A stretch of 64,000 nt of DNA from Saccharomonospora viridis DSM 43017 (GCF_000023865.1 NC_013159.1:3622001-3686000); one strand, 5' to 3'; shown: positions 10,797-22,190, numbered from the stretch's first letter. Numbers and translations: made by a program. Notes: a model not told the origin generated them from the sequence alone.

Positions 10797-12078
10797 CCGC
10801 GCCGCTTGCCGACTACTCGGCGTTCGCCGGCAAACGACTGGCGATCGTCGAGCACATGCTGCACCACCCCTACTACCTGGGTATCCGCCAGGCGCAGGAG
10901 CACGGCCTGGAGGTCTGGCTGCTGACCGGCGACCGCGACTGGTACACCCACGGCCGGGACTGGGACAGCCATCCCATATCCATCGTGGACAAGGTGTTCG
11001 ATGTGGACACCGATGACCCCGAAGCCGTGGCCGCCGTCGTCAGCGACGGCGACGGGAACCCCATCGTGGACGGTCTGGCCTCCTACTCCGACTACCACAC
11101 CGTGCTCGCCGCCGAGGTGGCCCGCAAGCTCGGACTGCCCGGACCCGATCCCAAGGCGGTGGAGACGGCCAATGTCAAGGACCGACTGCGACTCGCGCTC
11201 GGTGACGAGCCGTTCAACATCCCGCACTTTCTGGTCACCTCCCGGGACCAGCTGGAGGAGGCGGCCGAGCGGCTGGGCTTTCCCATGATCGCGAAACCAC
11301 CCGCGGAGGCGATCAGCTACGGCGTCCGCCGGGTGGACGACATGGCCCAGCTCATCGACGCCTGGACCGAGCTGTCGGCCGTGCGCCACAGCCTGCGCGG
11401 ACAACCCCGCAACGGCGACGTCCTGCTGGAGAAGTACGTCGAGGGCGTCGAGGTGAGCGTGGAGACGATGACCGTGCGTGGCCACACGCACGTGTTCGGA
11501 GTGACCTCCAAGGACCTCTTCGGGGACCCCGCCTACATCGAGTGCGGACACACGTTCCCCGTCCCCCTCCCCGACGAGGAACGCGAACTCCTCTACCACG
11601 CGGTGCGACGGACCTTGGAACTGATCGGCTTCGACCACGGGCCGTGTCACACCGAAGTGCGTCTCACCGCCGAGGGGCCGCGCATCATCGAGGCGAACCC
11701 GCGCACCCCGTCGAGCTGCATGACGATGCTCGTCGCCGACGTCACCGGTCGCAGTCCGATCCTGGACGGCTGGCTGTTGGCGCTCGGCGAGACACCACCC
11801 ATCGAGCCGGTGACGTACTCCGGTGGCGCCGCCGTGCGAATGCTCTACCCGAAACGCAAGGGAGTGCTCGCCCGGGTGGACGGCGTGGAGGAGGCGAAGT
11901 CGGTCCCCGGAGTGCAGGTGCTGCTGCACGTGGAACCGGGCGATCGACTGTTCGAACGGATGGACAACTCGTCCTGTGTCGGATTCACCTACTGCGCCGG
12001 TCCCGATCGACTCGCCGCGCGCGACGCGGCCGACCTCGCGGCGTCCCGGCTGGACTTCGTGGTGCGGGAGGATGTGTG

Positions 12079-12079
<1 letters not shown>
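10793..12079 (+). CDS. gcaS: N-glycyl-clavaminic acid synthetase-like ATP-grasp ligase (GcaS, orf17-like)
   Basis: ATP-grasp ligase of 428 residues: an N-terminal domain (RLAIVEHMLHHPYYLGIRQA), the ATP-binding lysine region (LGFPMIAKPPAEAISYGVRR, about residues 160-180), LLEKYVEGVEVSVE, and the metal-binding end of the grasp fold (HTEVRLTAEGPRIIEANPRTPSS, about 284-306). In S. clavuligerus gcaS (orf17) attaches glycine to clavaminic acid, starting the branch to clavulanate. Identification rests on family plus position. Here it lies between bls2 and pah2, among the early genes, overlapping both by a few bases (ATGA before, TGATG after), so it is probably co-translated with them. Confidence 0.82.
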
Positions 12080-14090
<2,011 letters not shown>

Positions 14091-14139
14091 ACGCGCACTC
14101 GGAACTGAGGACGCGGACACCGAAGGACGGAGGGCGAAG

Positions 14140-15321
14140 TTGCCAGACCACGGGGATGTGCAGCGGGTGGCCGACGCCGCGGGCCTGCCCGCGGCCGGAT
14201 GGAACGACCTGCTGAGCGCGGAGGACTTCTTCCAGACTCCGCGTTGGCTGGCCGTGCAGGAACGCAACGGCGGCACGACGCTGGACTTCCTCATCCGGCG
14301 GCGGGCGGGCAGGCCCGTCGCCGGGCTGGTGGCGGCGTGGGCGGACGAGCGGGTGCCGTGGCTGCTCGCTCGTCCGGACACGCTACTCGCCAACGCCTGC
14401 GACGAGGACCTGACTGGTGCACGTCGCCTCCGGAAAACCCTGGCGGGAGAGGAAGCGGATCTCGCCTCGACACTCCTACCTTCGCTCGTGCTCGGTGGTC
14501 GGCATCTCGGTCGGACCCGGATGCTGACCACCCCCTCCGCGACACGCCAGGACCTGCACACGTTGCTGGAACACGCGGAGGGACTCGCGACACAGCGGGG
14601 TGCCGCGACGGTGTGTTTCCCCCACGTCGACGTCCGCGACACGTGGCTGATCGACGTGCTCGAGGAACGCGGCTACGACTGGCACACCAGCGAGCACTAC
14701 TGCTGGTTGCCGATACCGCCCGGCGGCTTCGACGAGTACCTCGCCGACATGACCCAACACCGGCGACGCAGGGTGCGGTTGGAACGCCGGGCACTCGCCG
14801 CGGCGGGAGTCGAGGTTCGGCTGGAGCCGCTGACCACGGCGCTGGCGCCTCGACTCGGTCAACTCGACGCCAATCTGCTCGCCAAGTACGGCAACCCCGC
14901 GGACCCGGAACACTCGGCGGGACTACTGGCCTGGATCGCCGAGGTGATGGGTGACGACGCCATGGTGTCACTGGCCAGAATGGACGGAGAGATCATCGGG
15001 TTCGGCTTGGTGTTGCGCTCCACGGCCAGAGGCGAGCAGCAGTGGTTCGGACACCGGGCGGGATTCGACTACGCCGCCAAGGGCAAACTCCCGCTCTACT
15101 ACGAGGTTCTCTACTACCGGGTGCTGGAGGCCGCCGCCGAACAGGGCGCGACGGTACTGCACGCGGGTGTCGGCAGCACGGCGGCCAAACTCGCCCGTGG
15201 CTGCCTGTCCAGTGAGCAGCGCTCCTACCTGCTGCCGTTGCCGCACAGCACGTCCACTCTCACGGTTCCCAGCCCCCGAGCACATGCCGAGTCACGTTCC
15301 ACCCGGGAGGTCACCCCATGA
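14140..15321 (+). CDS. Clavulanic cluster Orf16-like protein (GNAT/FemAB-type, DUF482-like)
   Basis: Protein of 393 residues with a TTG start preceded by CGGAGGGCGAAG. Its C-terminal half has the features of the Acetyltransf_6 / peptidogalycan group: MTQHRRRRVRLERRALAAAG (about residues 204-223), LYYEVLYYRVLEAAAEQGATVLHAG and a preceding DGEIIGFGLVLRS strand. In S. clavuligerus orf16 lies next to oppA2 and is required for clavulanic acid, with unknown biochemistry; position and type match here. It lies 49 bases after cas2 and overlaps oppA2 by ATGA, so it belongs to the same run. An acyl or aminoacyl transfer to or from an intermediate is a guess from the fold. Confidence 0.72.
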   Translation: MPDHGDVQRVADAAGLPAAGWNDLLSAEDFFQTPRWLAVQERNGGTTLDFLIRRRAGRPVAGLVAAWADERVPWLLARPDTLLANACDEDLTGARRLRKTLAGEEADLASTLLPSLVLGGRHLGRTRMLTTPSATRQDLHTLLEHAEGLATQRGAATVCFPHVDVRDTWLIDVLEERGYDWHTSEHYCWLPIPPGGFDEYLADMTQHRRRRVRLERRALAAAGVEVRLEPLTTALAPRLGQLDANLLAKYGNPADPEHSAGLLAWIAEVMGDDAMVSLARMDGEIIGFGLVLRSTARGEQQWFGHRAGFDYAAKGKLPLYYEVLYYRVLEAAAEQGATVLHAGVGSTAAKLARGCLSSEQRSYLLPLPHSTSTLTVPSPRAHAESRSTREVTP

Positions 15322-17006
15322 GCACGATCCCCACGGACGCCGATCGCCGCACGGCTCGGGCGGGTGCCGGGTGGAACGCCGCGGTGGGAGCCGTGGTCAA
15401 CCCGTCCCGACGACGTGGCGGCACCCTCCGCCTCGCCTCCTCCGCCGACGTCGACTCACTCGACCCCGCGCGGACCTACTACGTGTGGGTGTGGTTGCTG
15501 CAACGGTTGCTCAACCGCACGCTGATGGCCTATCCGACGGAGGCGGGCCCCGAGGGGCTGACCCCGGTCCCGGACCTCGCCGAGGCACCCGGAGAGGTCA
15601 GCGCGGACGGACTGACGTGGACCTACCGACTGCGTCCCGACGTGCGTTACGAGAACGGCAGGAAGGTGCGCGCGGCCGACATCCGGCACGCGGTGCAGCG
15701 TGTCTTCGCCCAGGACGTGTTGCCGGGCGGGCCCACCTACCTCATCCCGCTGCTGGACGACCCGGCCCGGCCGTATCCGGGGCCGTACCGTGATCCCGAC
15801 GGCTTACCCGCGGTCCACACCCCGGACGACCGCACGATCGTGTTCCGACTCCGCAGCCCGTTCCCGGACTTCGACCACCTCATGGCCCAGCCCTGCACCG
15901 CCCCGGTGCCGCAGTGGGCGGACACCGGCGCCCGCTACGGTGAGGCCCCACTGTGCTCCGGACCGTACCGGGTGGCCGAGTATCGAGCCGGGTCCCGACT
16001 GCGGTTGGAGCGCAATCCACACTGGGACCCGGCCACCGACCCGATCCGTCCCGCCCTGCCCGACCGGGTGGAGTTGACCATCGGCATGGGGGTCGACGAA
16101 CTGGACGACCGACTGATCGCCGGGGAGTTCGACATCAACCTCGAGGGCCGTGGTCTGCAGCACGCGGCGCAGCGACGAGTGTTGGCGGACCCGCTGCTAC
16201 GGGCGAACACGGACAACCCGGAGACCAACTTCCTGCAGTACATCTCGATCCAACCGCAGATCCCACCGTTCAACGACATACACGTCCGCCGGGCGATCCA
16301 GTTCGCCGCGGACCGGGTGGCCCTCCAGGAGGCCAGGGGCGGGCCGATCACCGGTGGGGACATCACCACGGTGCTGTTCCCACCCCGGTTGGCGGCACAC
16401 CAGGACCTCGACCTCTATCCGGCGGGTCCCGATCTGCGTGGCGATCTCGACGCCGCCCGCGCCGAACTGGCGAGGGCCGGACTGCCGGACGGTTTCTCCG
16501 CCGTGATCGGTACCCAACGGGGCAAGTTCCGACTGGTGGCCGACGCGCTGGCCGAATCCGTCGCCCGGGTCGGCATCCGACTGTCGGTGATGGAACTGGA
16601 CGTGGCCACCTACTTCAGCCAGGGCGTGGGCTCCCCCGCCACGATCCGCGACCGCTCACTCGGCCTGGTGGTCACCGACTGGGGAGCCGATTTCCCCACC
16701 GAGTACGGGTTTTTGACCCCGCTCGTGCACGGCGAACAGATCAAACCGGCGGGTGGCAACTGGAACCTGGCCGAGCTGGACGACCCGACGATCAACACGT
16801 TGATCGACAGCACCCTCACCTGCTCCGACCCCCACCAACGGGTCGAACTGTGGCGGAAGGTGGAACGGCGTGTGTTGGAACTGGCGGTGTTCCTCCCGCT
16901 GGTCCACGACAAAACGCTGCATTACCGCAATCCCTGGGTCACCAACGTCTACGTGCACCCGGCGTTCGGCCTCTACGACGTGCAAGCCATGGGAGTGGAC
17001 AGTTGA
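15318..17006 (+). CDS. oppA2: OppA2-like solute-binding protein of the clavulanic acid cluster (no signal peptide)
   Basis: Second SBP_bac_5 protein, 562 residues, clearly a paralogue of the one at 5641: GGTLRLASSADVDSLDPA, TWTYRLRPDVRYENGRK, DPATDPIRP and a matching C-terminus FGLYDVQAMGVDS. It lies between orf16 and orf14 genes as oppA2 does in S. clavuligerus, where OppA2 binds arginine-containing ligands. The N-terminus (MSTIPTDADRRTARAGAGW) is hydrophilic, with no signal peptide or lipobox, and no earlier in-frame start exists. The ATG overlaps the orf16 stop (ATGA). With no permease or ATPase nearby, a classic import role is doubtful; an intracellular ligand-binding or processing role fits better but is inference. 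Confidence 0.88.
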   Translation: MSTIPTDADRRTARAGAGWNAAVGAVVNPSRRRGGTLRLASSADVDSLDPARTYYVWVWLLQRLLNRTLMAYPTEAGPEGLTPVPDLAEAPGEVSADGLTWTYRLRPDVRYENGRKVRAADIRHAVQRVFAQDVLPGGPTYLIPLLDDPARPYPGPYRDPDGLPAVHTPDDRTIVFRLRSPFPDFDHLMAQPCTAPVPQWADTGARYGEAPLCSGPYRVAEYRAGSRLRLERNPHWDPATDPIRPALPDRVELTIGMGVDELDDRLIAGEFDINLEGRGLQHAAQRRVLADPLLRANTDNPETNFLQYISIQPQIPPFNDIHVRRAIQFAADRVALQEARGGPITGGDITTVLFPPRLAAHQDLDLYPAGPDLRGDLDAARAELARAGLPDGFSAVIGTQRGKFRLVADALAESVARVGIRLSVMELDVATYFSQGVGSPATIRDRSLGLVVTDWGADFPTEYGFLTPLVHGEQIKPAGGNWNLAELDDPTINTLIDSTLTCSDPHQRVELWRKVERRVLELAVFLPLVHDKTLHYRNPWVTNVYVHPAFGLYDVQAMGVDS

Positions 17007-17998
17007 CCGTGAACACCCTCGAATGGCACCGGCTCGACCCCGACTCCGAGAAGCTGCTGGACGGTTGGCTCACCCTGTCCACGGAGTCGGCGGACACCTC
17101 CGGTTACACCCCACCGCCGTGCCCGGTGGATCTGGTCGGTTCGGTGCGTTTCGCTCCCCCGGACACCGAGTTGGAGGACTGGGTGGTGTGCCGGGACGGC
17201 GCCGTGGTCGGCGCGTTACGGCTCGCCCTGCCCGCGGCCGCACCGGTGATCCGGGTCGATCAACTGCTCGTGCACCCGAACCACCGACGTCGCGGGATCG
17301 GCCGGGCACTGCACGAACGAGCGCTCGAACGGGCCGCCCACCACAACCGGTCCGTGCTCAGCACGACACTGTCGGCCGCGCTGCCCGACGGTCCCCCGGT
17401 GGACGAGACTCCCGCGGCGTTCGCGACCGCCATGGGAGCCGTCCCCTCCGAGAAGGGTGCCGGCATACACCAGTGGCTGGATCTTTCCGAACACGATCCG
17501 CTCGCCGCCGGGATCCCCCCTGTGCCCGCCGGCTATCGGCTGGTCACCTGGGGGACGGTGACCCCGGACGAGTACGCCCTGGCGGTGTCGACGCTGGAAC
17601 AGTCACTGGGCGGCGAACAGCGGTCGGACGGGGAGGTCGAGACCAGCTACGCACGTCGATTCGAACGGATGCGGATCGGCCGCGGCCGACGCGCCTATCA
17701 CACGGGAGTGCTGCACGAACCCAGTGGACAACTGATCGGCTACACCAGCATCTCCAAGACCACCGGCAATCCGGAACACGCACTCCAGGGCATGACCGTC
17801 GTCCATGTCGAGCATCGCGGGCACGGCCTCGGCCGGATCATCAAACTGGCCAATCTCGAGTTGGCTCGACGTCATGAGCCCCGGCTGCGCTTCCTGGAGA
17901 CCACCAACGCCGAGGACAACGCCGCGATGATCGCCGTCAACGAGGCGCTGGGATTCCGCCCACACGACCGCTGGGTGGTGTGGAACCGCATGTGTTGA
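17003..17998 (+). CDS. Tandem GNAT acetyltransferase (clavulanic cluster Orf14-like)
   Basis: Two GNAT domains in 331 residues. The first has the acetyl-CoA loop VHPNHRRRGIGRALHERAL (about residues 92-110), the second MTVVHVEHRGHGLGRIIK (about 264-281). Orf14 of S. clavuligerus is a tandem GNAT protein that binds acetyl-CoA in its N-terminal domain and is needed late in the pathway; length and order agree. I chose TTG at 17003, which gives a TTGA overlap with oppA2 and has GGGAG 7 bases upstream; GTG at 17009 is the alternative. Last gene of the plus-strand run, followed by about 500 bases without a gene. Confidence 0.82.
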   Translation: MTVNTLEWHRLDPDSEKLLDGWLTLSTESADTSGYTPPPCPVDLVGSVRFAPPDTELEDWVVCRDGAVVGALRLALPAAAPVIRVDQLLVHPNHRRRGIGRALHERALERAAHHNRSVLSTTLSAALPDGPPVDETPAAFATAMGAVPSEKGAGIHQWLDLSEHDPLAAGIPPVPAGYRLVTWGTVTPDEYALAVSTLEQSLGGEQRSDGEVETSYARRFERMRIGRGRRAYHTGVLHEPSGQLIGYTSISKTTGNPEHALQGMTVVHVEHRGHGLGRIIKLANLELARRHEPRLRFLETTNAEDNAAMIAVNEALGFRPHDRWVVWNRMC

Positions 17999-18523
17999 CC
18001 CAGGTCTGCCGGGACGTCCGCCCCGCGCGGTGACACGGGACCCGATCCGACTCTCCCACGCGGGCGACACCGGCTCGGGTCCCTCGTCGAATCCGCCCCC
18101 TCCCCCAGCCAGCCGAGAGCCCACTTGCCCGAAAGCGCGGTGATCGTCGTTCTCGGGCTGTTGCGGGATCGACACGCGGTTCCACGGCATACGATCGCGG
18201 CCGTCGCAGAATGCACCGCGGCCCATGGGAGCGGACCGCTGCGAATTCGTACGAGCGCAGCGCATCCGCAAGATCGTCACCGCCGCCGATCGGCTTTCCC
18301 GGCTCCTTGCCGGCCGTCGATTCCCTCGACGCGATCAGGCCACCACCGCAATCGGAATCCTCTTTAGACCCGTCTTCGGGTCGGGAGTACTCACCGGAGG
18401 TCGACTCCTCGGTGCCGTTGTCCCGAAAGTCGTGACCGCTGCCGGGGCTCGACCGTCGCGAACCTTCCGGCACCGTCGTTTCGCGACGGTGCCGGTGCCC
18501 GGCCGAACCGAGGGCTTCGCCGC
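17999..18523. other. Gene-free interval between convergent orf14 and orf13
   Basis: No convincing gene. Open frames here are arginine-rich shadows or extensions of the opposite-strand EamA gene. It holds a 6-bp hairpin (GACCCG/CGGGTC, 18367-18382) and the larger hairpin at 18467-18495. I looked for remnants of claR or oat2 and saw none. Confidence 0.55.
18467..18495. terminator. Bidirectional hairpin between convergent orf14 and orf13
   Basis: CCGGCACCGTCG (18467-18478) pairs perfectly with CGACGGTGCCGG (18484-18495) around a 5-base loop. It lies 29 bases beyond the end of the minus-strand transporter gene. Confidence 0.65.
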
Positions 18524-19468
18524 TCAACCGGTCGAACCGGGTGGCCTGTCCGTCGAGACGACCTCGTCGGGCTCCACGGCCTGCGCCCCGCCGTCCTTGC
18601 CGGCAGCGCCGGGTAACGTCCCCACCCCGACCCCGGCGATCACCAAGGCCGCCCCGGCGAGCGCGAGCACGCTCGGCCGTTCGGAGAGCACCAGCCACGC
18701 CGCGGCGATCCCCACCACCGGTACGAGCATCGAGAACGGGGCCACCATACCCGCCGGATACCGTTTGAGCAGCGCGGTCCAGATCCCCGAACCCGCGACC
18801 GTGCCCAACAGCACGATGTAGGCCAAGGCGGCGAGACCGGGCCAGCCCTGCGGTCCCAGCGCGGCACCGAGGGCCACCCACCCCGTGGTGGGCCCCTCCA
18901 TGGCCGCGGACAACGCGAGCAACGGCACCGGTGGCACCACCGACATCCACAACGCGAAGCGCAGCGGACTGCTCGGCCGGGCCAGCCGGCTGGAGAGATT
19001 GCCCAACGCCCAACCCAGCGCGGCCAGCAGGGTCAACGCCATCGGCAGCAAAGTGGTCGCCTGCGCCCGGTCCACGCCGATCGCCACCATTCCCAGCACG
19101 GCGAGACCGATCCCGACGAGTCCGCGTCCGGACACGCGTTCGCTCAGCAGCAACGCGCCGAGCAACACGGTCAGTGGCGCGGAGGCCTGGACCACCACCG
19201 AGGACAGTCCTGTGGGCATGCCCATGTCGATGGCCAAAAACAGCAGCCCGAACTGGAACGCGCCGAAACCGAGCCCGTAACCGAGCAACCATCTCAGCCG
19301 CACGTCCGGGAACGGCACGAAAAGCACCACCGGCACGGCGAGGACCAGGTAGCGCAACGCGGCCAGGAAGAACGGCGGGAAATGATCCAGCCCGATCCGC
19401 ACCGCCAGGAAGTTCAGTCCCCAGAACACGGCCACCAGGGCCGCGAGCATACGGTCGCGGGCGGTCAC
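18524..19468 (-). CDS. EamA/DMT-family exporter (clavulanic cluster Orf13-like)
   Basis: Ten-helix drug/metabolite transporter of 314 residues with two EamA halves: WGLNFLAVRIGLDHFPPFFLAALRY style first helices, LLSERVSGRGLVGIGLAVLGMVAIG, and the second repeat ending LSERPSVLALAGAALVIAGVGVG. The C-terminal tail (about 290-314) is polar. S. clavuligerus orf13 is an EamA-type gene in the same place, proposed to export a pathway product. GTG start in a GTGA overlap with the orf12 gene, so P450, ferredoxin, orf12 and orf13 form one leftward unit. Substrate unknown; export of clavulanate or an intermediate is inferred from context. Confidence 0.85.
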   Translation of the reverse strand: MTARDRMLAALVAVFWGLNFLAVRIGLDHFPPFFLAALRYLVLAVPVVLFVPFPDVRLRWLLGYGLGFGAFQFGLLFLAIDMGMPTGLSSVVVQASAPLTVLLGALLLSERVSGRGLVGIGLAVLGMVAIGVDRAQATTLLPMALTLLAALGWALGNLSSRLARPSSPLRFALWMSVVPPVPLLALSAAMEGPTTGWVALGAALGPQGWPGLAALAYIVLLGTVAGSGIWTALLKRYPAGMVAPFSMLVPVVGIAAAWLVLSERPSVLALAGAALVIAGVGVGTLPGAAGKDGGAQAVEPDEVVSTDRPPGSTG

Positions 19469-20739
19469 GGCAGCAACGAGTGGATGATCCGGTCGCCGAG
19501 CCCACGCAGCCGCAGGCCGTCACCGACCTGGCCGGGGTCCTCCCCGCACTGCTGGAGCACCACGACGTGGGGCACTCCGGCCGGATCGACGAGCAACCAA
19601 CAGAACATCACCACGCCGGGACTGGACCCTCCTTTGAACACCGCGACGGGCCAGCGTTCCCCGTCGATCGGCACGCCCGGATAGGTGGTGACGATCTCGC
19701 GGATCGTGCCGGTGCGGTCCCGGGTGGTGTCCCGCCACACCCCGGCCAACGCGTTAGCCACGTCGCGGGCGCTGAGGAACCAGTCCAAACCCAGGTGGTA
19801 CACGGGACGGTTCAGATCCCGCATCCGGGTGGTCAGCGGCCGTTCGATGCGTCGCAACAACTCGTACCGCTGTGCCCGGTCCCCGGCGGACCATTCCGGC
19901 AACAACGACGGATCATCGCCCCAGCCGATCTCGAACAGCTCACGACTGCTGAGGAACGGACGCAACACGTCGGGATCCTGATGGCCCGAGTCCACCACGG
20001 CACGGTGCACGGCGTCCCGGCCGAGCCGGTGCAGCACCATGTCGGCGGCCGTGTTGTCGCTCATCGCGATCATCTTGTGCGCGACCTCCCGCACCGTGGC
20101 CCGGGCGCCGTCGGGAAGATCCTGCATCTCCCCCGTCGGCAGGCTACGCAGCTGCGGGAGCAGGGTGAGTTCCTCGTCCCATCGCACCGTCCCGGCCTCG
20201 ATCGCTCGGGCGAGCGCGCGCAGCAGGTAGAGCTTGTAGGCCGACCCGGTGGGCATGAGCCGATCCGGCGACCGCTCGTACAGGCTGACCCAGCGATCGT
20301 CGACCAGCCGGGCGACCAACGCCGTGCTGGTCACCCCGGGGACGTCGAGTGCCGCGTCGAGTTCGTCCCAGTCACGAAGTGGCGGTATCACCAGCTCGGG
20401 CCCCAATCCCAGCCCGCGGATGAGCCCGGAACTGTCGATCACGATGGACAACGTGAAGCGGTCACCGGTGGGACCGATCAGCGTGGCCCACCCCTTGTGC
20501 GCCACGGGGGTGTAGGACTCCACGGTGAACGGGCCTTGCGCCCGCCACGAATCCAGCAGTGCGGACAGCCCGTCCCCGTGTTTGTCCACAAAGGCGGCGA
20601 CGAAGTGGTCCCGGGGGTCCTCGGCGAGTCCTGGTCCGGGCTCGGCGAGCATCTCGACCGCCCAACGCATACGGCTTTCCACGAGCGGGCGCCGCGCGGT
20701 CGTCGCATCCGCCCCGCTGGTCTCGGTAGTGGTCAACAT
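19465..20739 (-). CDS. Serine beta-lactamase-fold protein with N-terminal isomerase-like domain (Orf12-like)
   Basis: Protein of 424 residues. Residues about 20-120 would be the steroid-isomerase-like domain known from the S. clavuligerus Orf12 structure; the rest is a class A beta-lactamase fold. Signature residues are visible: Ser166-x-x-Lys169 (GSAYKLY), Ser227-Asp-Asn (AMSDNTAA) and Lys369-Gly-Gly (VFKGGSS), matching Ser173, Ser234 and Lys375 of S. clavuligerus. Orf12 is essential for clavulanic acid and has only weak cephalosporin esterase activity, so this is probably a pathway enzyme acting near N-acyl-clavaminate rather than a resistance beta-lactamase. No signal peptide, consistent with cytosolic action. 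GAGGAG precedes the ATG; the ferredoxin gene ends 18 bases upstream. Confidence 0.9.
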   Translation of the reverse strand: MLTTTETSGADATTARRPLVESRMRWAVEMLAEPGPGLAEDPRDHFVAAFVDKHGDGLSALLDSWRAQGPFTVESYTPVAHKGWATLIGPTGDRFTLSIVIDSSGLIRGLGLGPELVIPPLRDWDELDAALDVPGVTSTALVARLVDDRWVSLYERSPDRLMPTGSAYKLYLLRALARAIEAGTVRWDEELTLLPQLRSLPTGEMQDLPDGARATVREVAHKMIAMSDNTAADMVLHRLGRDAVHRAVVDSGHQDPDVLRPFLSSRELFEIGWGDDPSLLPEWSAGDRAQRYELLRRIERPLTTRMRDLNRPVYHLGLDWFLSARDVANALAGVWRDTTRDRTGTIREIVTTYPGVPIDGERWPVAVFKGGSSPGVVMFCWLLVDPAGVPHVVVLQQCGEDPGQVGDGLRLRGLGDRIIHSLLP

Positions 20740-20757
20740 CGGCTCCTCGATGGGTGG

Positions 20758-20973
20758 TCAGCTCCGGTGCACGCTGATGGCCGAGCACGGACACAGCTCG
20801 GCGCACAGCAGGACGTCCTCGTGCAGCCGAGGCGGTGGTTGGCTTTCGAGCAACTCGACGGTGCCGTCGGCATCACGCTGGGCGAACACCTCGGGGGCGG
20901 TCATCGCGCATCGGCCGACGCCGCAGCAGGCATCCCGGTCCACCGTCACGGTCAGTTCGGCCATGTCACTCAC
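20758..20973 (-). CDS. 3Fe-4S ferredoxin (clavulanic cluster Orf11-like)
   Basis: Single-cluster ferredoxin of 71 residues with Cys16/Cys17, Cys22 (DACCGVGRC) and Cys61-Pro (CAELCPCSAI), the pattern of small 3Fe-4S ferredoxins that feed actinomycete P450s. It directly follows the P450 gene and is its likely electron donor, as orf11 (fd) follows orf10 (cyp) in S. clavuligerus. The GTG at 20973 overlaps the P450 stop as GTGA; an in-frame ATG at 20964 is the alternative start. A longer upstream frame exists but reads as an arginine-rich shadow of the P450 gene. Confidence 0.9.
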   Translation of the reverse strand: MSDMAELTVTVDRDACCGVGRCAMTAPEVFAQRDADGTVELLESQPPPRLHEDVLLCAELCPCSAISVHRS

Positions 20974-22190
20974 CACGTCACCGGTAACGCCGCGAGTCCG
21001 TAACTGGACACCTCGTGCCGGAATTCCAACTCCTCGAAGGGAACGGCGAGGCGGGCCTGGGGCAGCAGGCGCAGCATCCCGTACAGCATCTCCTCGAGCT
21101 CGACCTTGGCCAGCCACTGGCCGAGGCATTGGTGCACGCCGTGGCCGAACGCCAGGTGCCGGCGCGCGTCCCGACGAGGATCGACCGTGTCCGGGTCGGG
21201 GAACCGGGATTCGTCCCGGTTGCCCGCGGAGAGTGAGAGCACCACTCCCTCTCCGGCTCGGATCAGCGTGTCACCGAGTTGCACGTCCTCGGTGGCGGCC
21301 CGGGCCAGCCCGTTCTGCACGATCGAGTGGAAACGCAGCAGTTCGTCCACGGCACCGGGGACGAGCGTGGGGTCACGACGCAGCTGTGTGGACAGGTTCT
21401 CGTCGGTGAGCAGGCTGAGCAGGTTGAGCGCGGCCTGGCTGGACGTCGTACCGTGACCGGCCACGAGCAGGAGCCGGCACATCGGCACCAGTTCCTCGAC
21501 GGTGAGCCGTCCGGTCTGCACCTCGTTGACGACGAGTCGGCTCACCAGGTCGGACCCCGGCTTGTTGATGCGCGATTCGACGAGTTCCCTCAAGTAGCCG
21601 TCCAGGTCCTCGCGGGCCGCCTTGACCTGTTCGGGGGTGTAGCCACGGTCGATCAGGATCGCGCTGCGGTTCTGGAAGAAGGCGTGCGCGTCGTCGGGGA
21701 TGTCGAGCAGGAACGCGATCACCTGGGACGGCAGCGGCAGGGCGAACGTGGCCACCAGGTCCACCGGGGGTGTGCTCGCCGCGATCTCGGTGAGCATCTC
21801 CTCCACCAGCCGCCGGATCCGTGGTCGCCACTCCTCGACGGCGCGGGGCAGGAAATCGCGCGCGAGCATCGAGCGCAGCCGTGAATGTTCCGGGTCGTCC
21901 ATACGGATGAACGACGCCGACTGGGGCTGTGCCCGCACCAACTTCGAGGTGCGCGTCATCATCGGGAAGCCTGGGGCGCTGGTCACCGCGGTGAACCGGC
22001 GATCACCGAGCACCGCGCGGATGTGCTCGTACGCGGTGACCAACCAGACCTGGCTGCCGTCCCACAACCGCACCGGACGCGCCGCGGGTCCGTTCCGCAT
22101 GGCCGCCAACTCCGGCGGCGGATGCAACGGGCACGCACCACGCCGCATCGGATACGACGGCACCGACGTCTGCTGCACCACGTCCACCAT
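20970..22190 (-). CDS. Cytochrome P450 (clavulanic cluster Orf10-like, CYP105-type)
   Basis: Soluble bacterial P450 of 406 residues. The haem loop is FGHGVHQCLG (Cys355), the K-helix is Glu283-Leu-Leu-Arg286, and the C-helix region reads DDPEHSRLR. The I-helix is A244-G-H-G-T-T: the usual acidic residue of AGHETT is replaced by Gly247 while the Thr remains. In S. clavuligerus the cluster P450 (orf10) is needed for the oxidation between N-glycyl-clavaminate and the inverted aldehyde. Starts the minus-strand unit P450-ferredoxin-orf12-orf13 and is divergent from cad across 178 bases. The ribosome-binding site is weak. Confidence 0.9.
   Translation of the reverse strand: MVDVVQQTSVPSYPMRRGACPLHPPPELAAMRNGPAARPVRLWDGSQVWLVTAYEHIRAVLGDRRFTAVTSAPGFPMMTRTSKLVRAQPQSASFIRMDDPEHSRLRSMLARDFLPRAVEEWRPRIRRLVEEMLTEIAASTPPVDLVATFALPLPSQVIAFLLDIPDDAHAFFQNRSAILIDRGYTPEQVKAAREDLDGYLRELVESRINKPGSDLVSRLVVNEVQTGRLTVEELVPMCRLLLVAGHGTTSSQAALNLLSLLTDENLSTQLRRDPTLVPGAVDELLRFHSIVQNGLARAATEDVQLGDTLIRAGEGVVLSLSAGNRDESRFPDPDTVDPRRDARRHLAFGHGVHQCLGQWLAKVELEEMLYGMLRLLPQARLAVPFEELEFRHEVSSYGLAALPVTW

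Noticed and set aside
17937-19523. 528-codon minus-strand frame across the orf14/orf13 gap
   Set aside because: Out of frame with the EamA gene it overlaps; low-complexity, Arg/Gly-rich translation.
19465-20739. Resistance beta-lactamase
   Set aside because: No signal peptide, and the extra N-terminal domain and operon position match biosynthetic Orf12.
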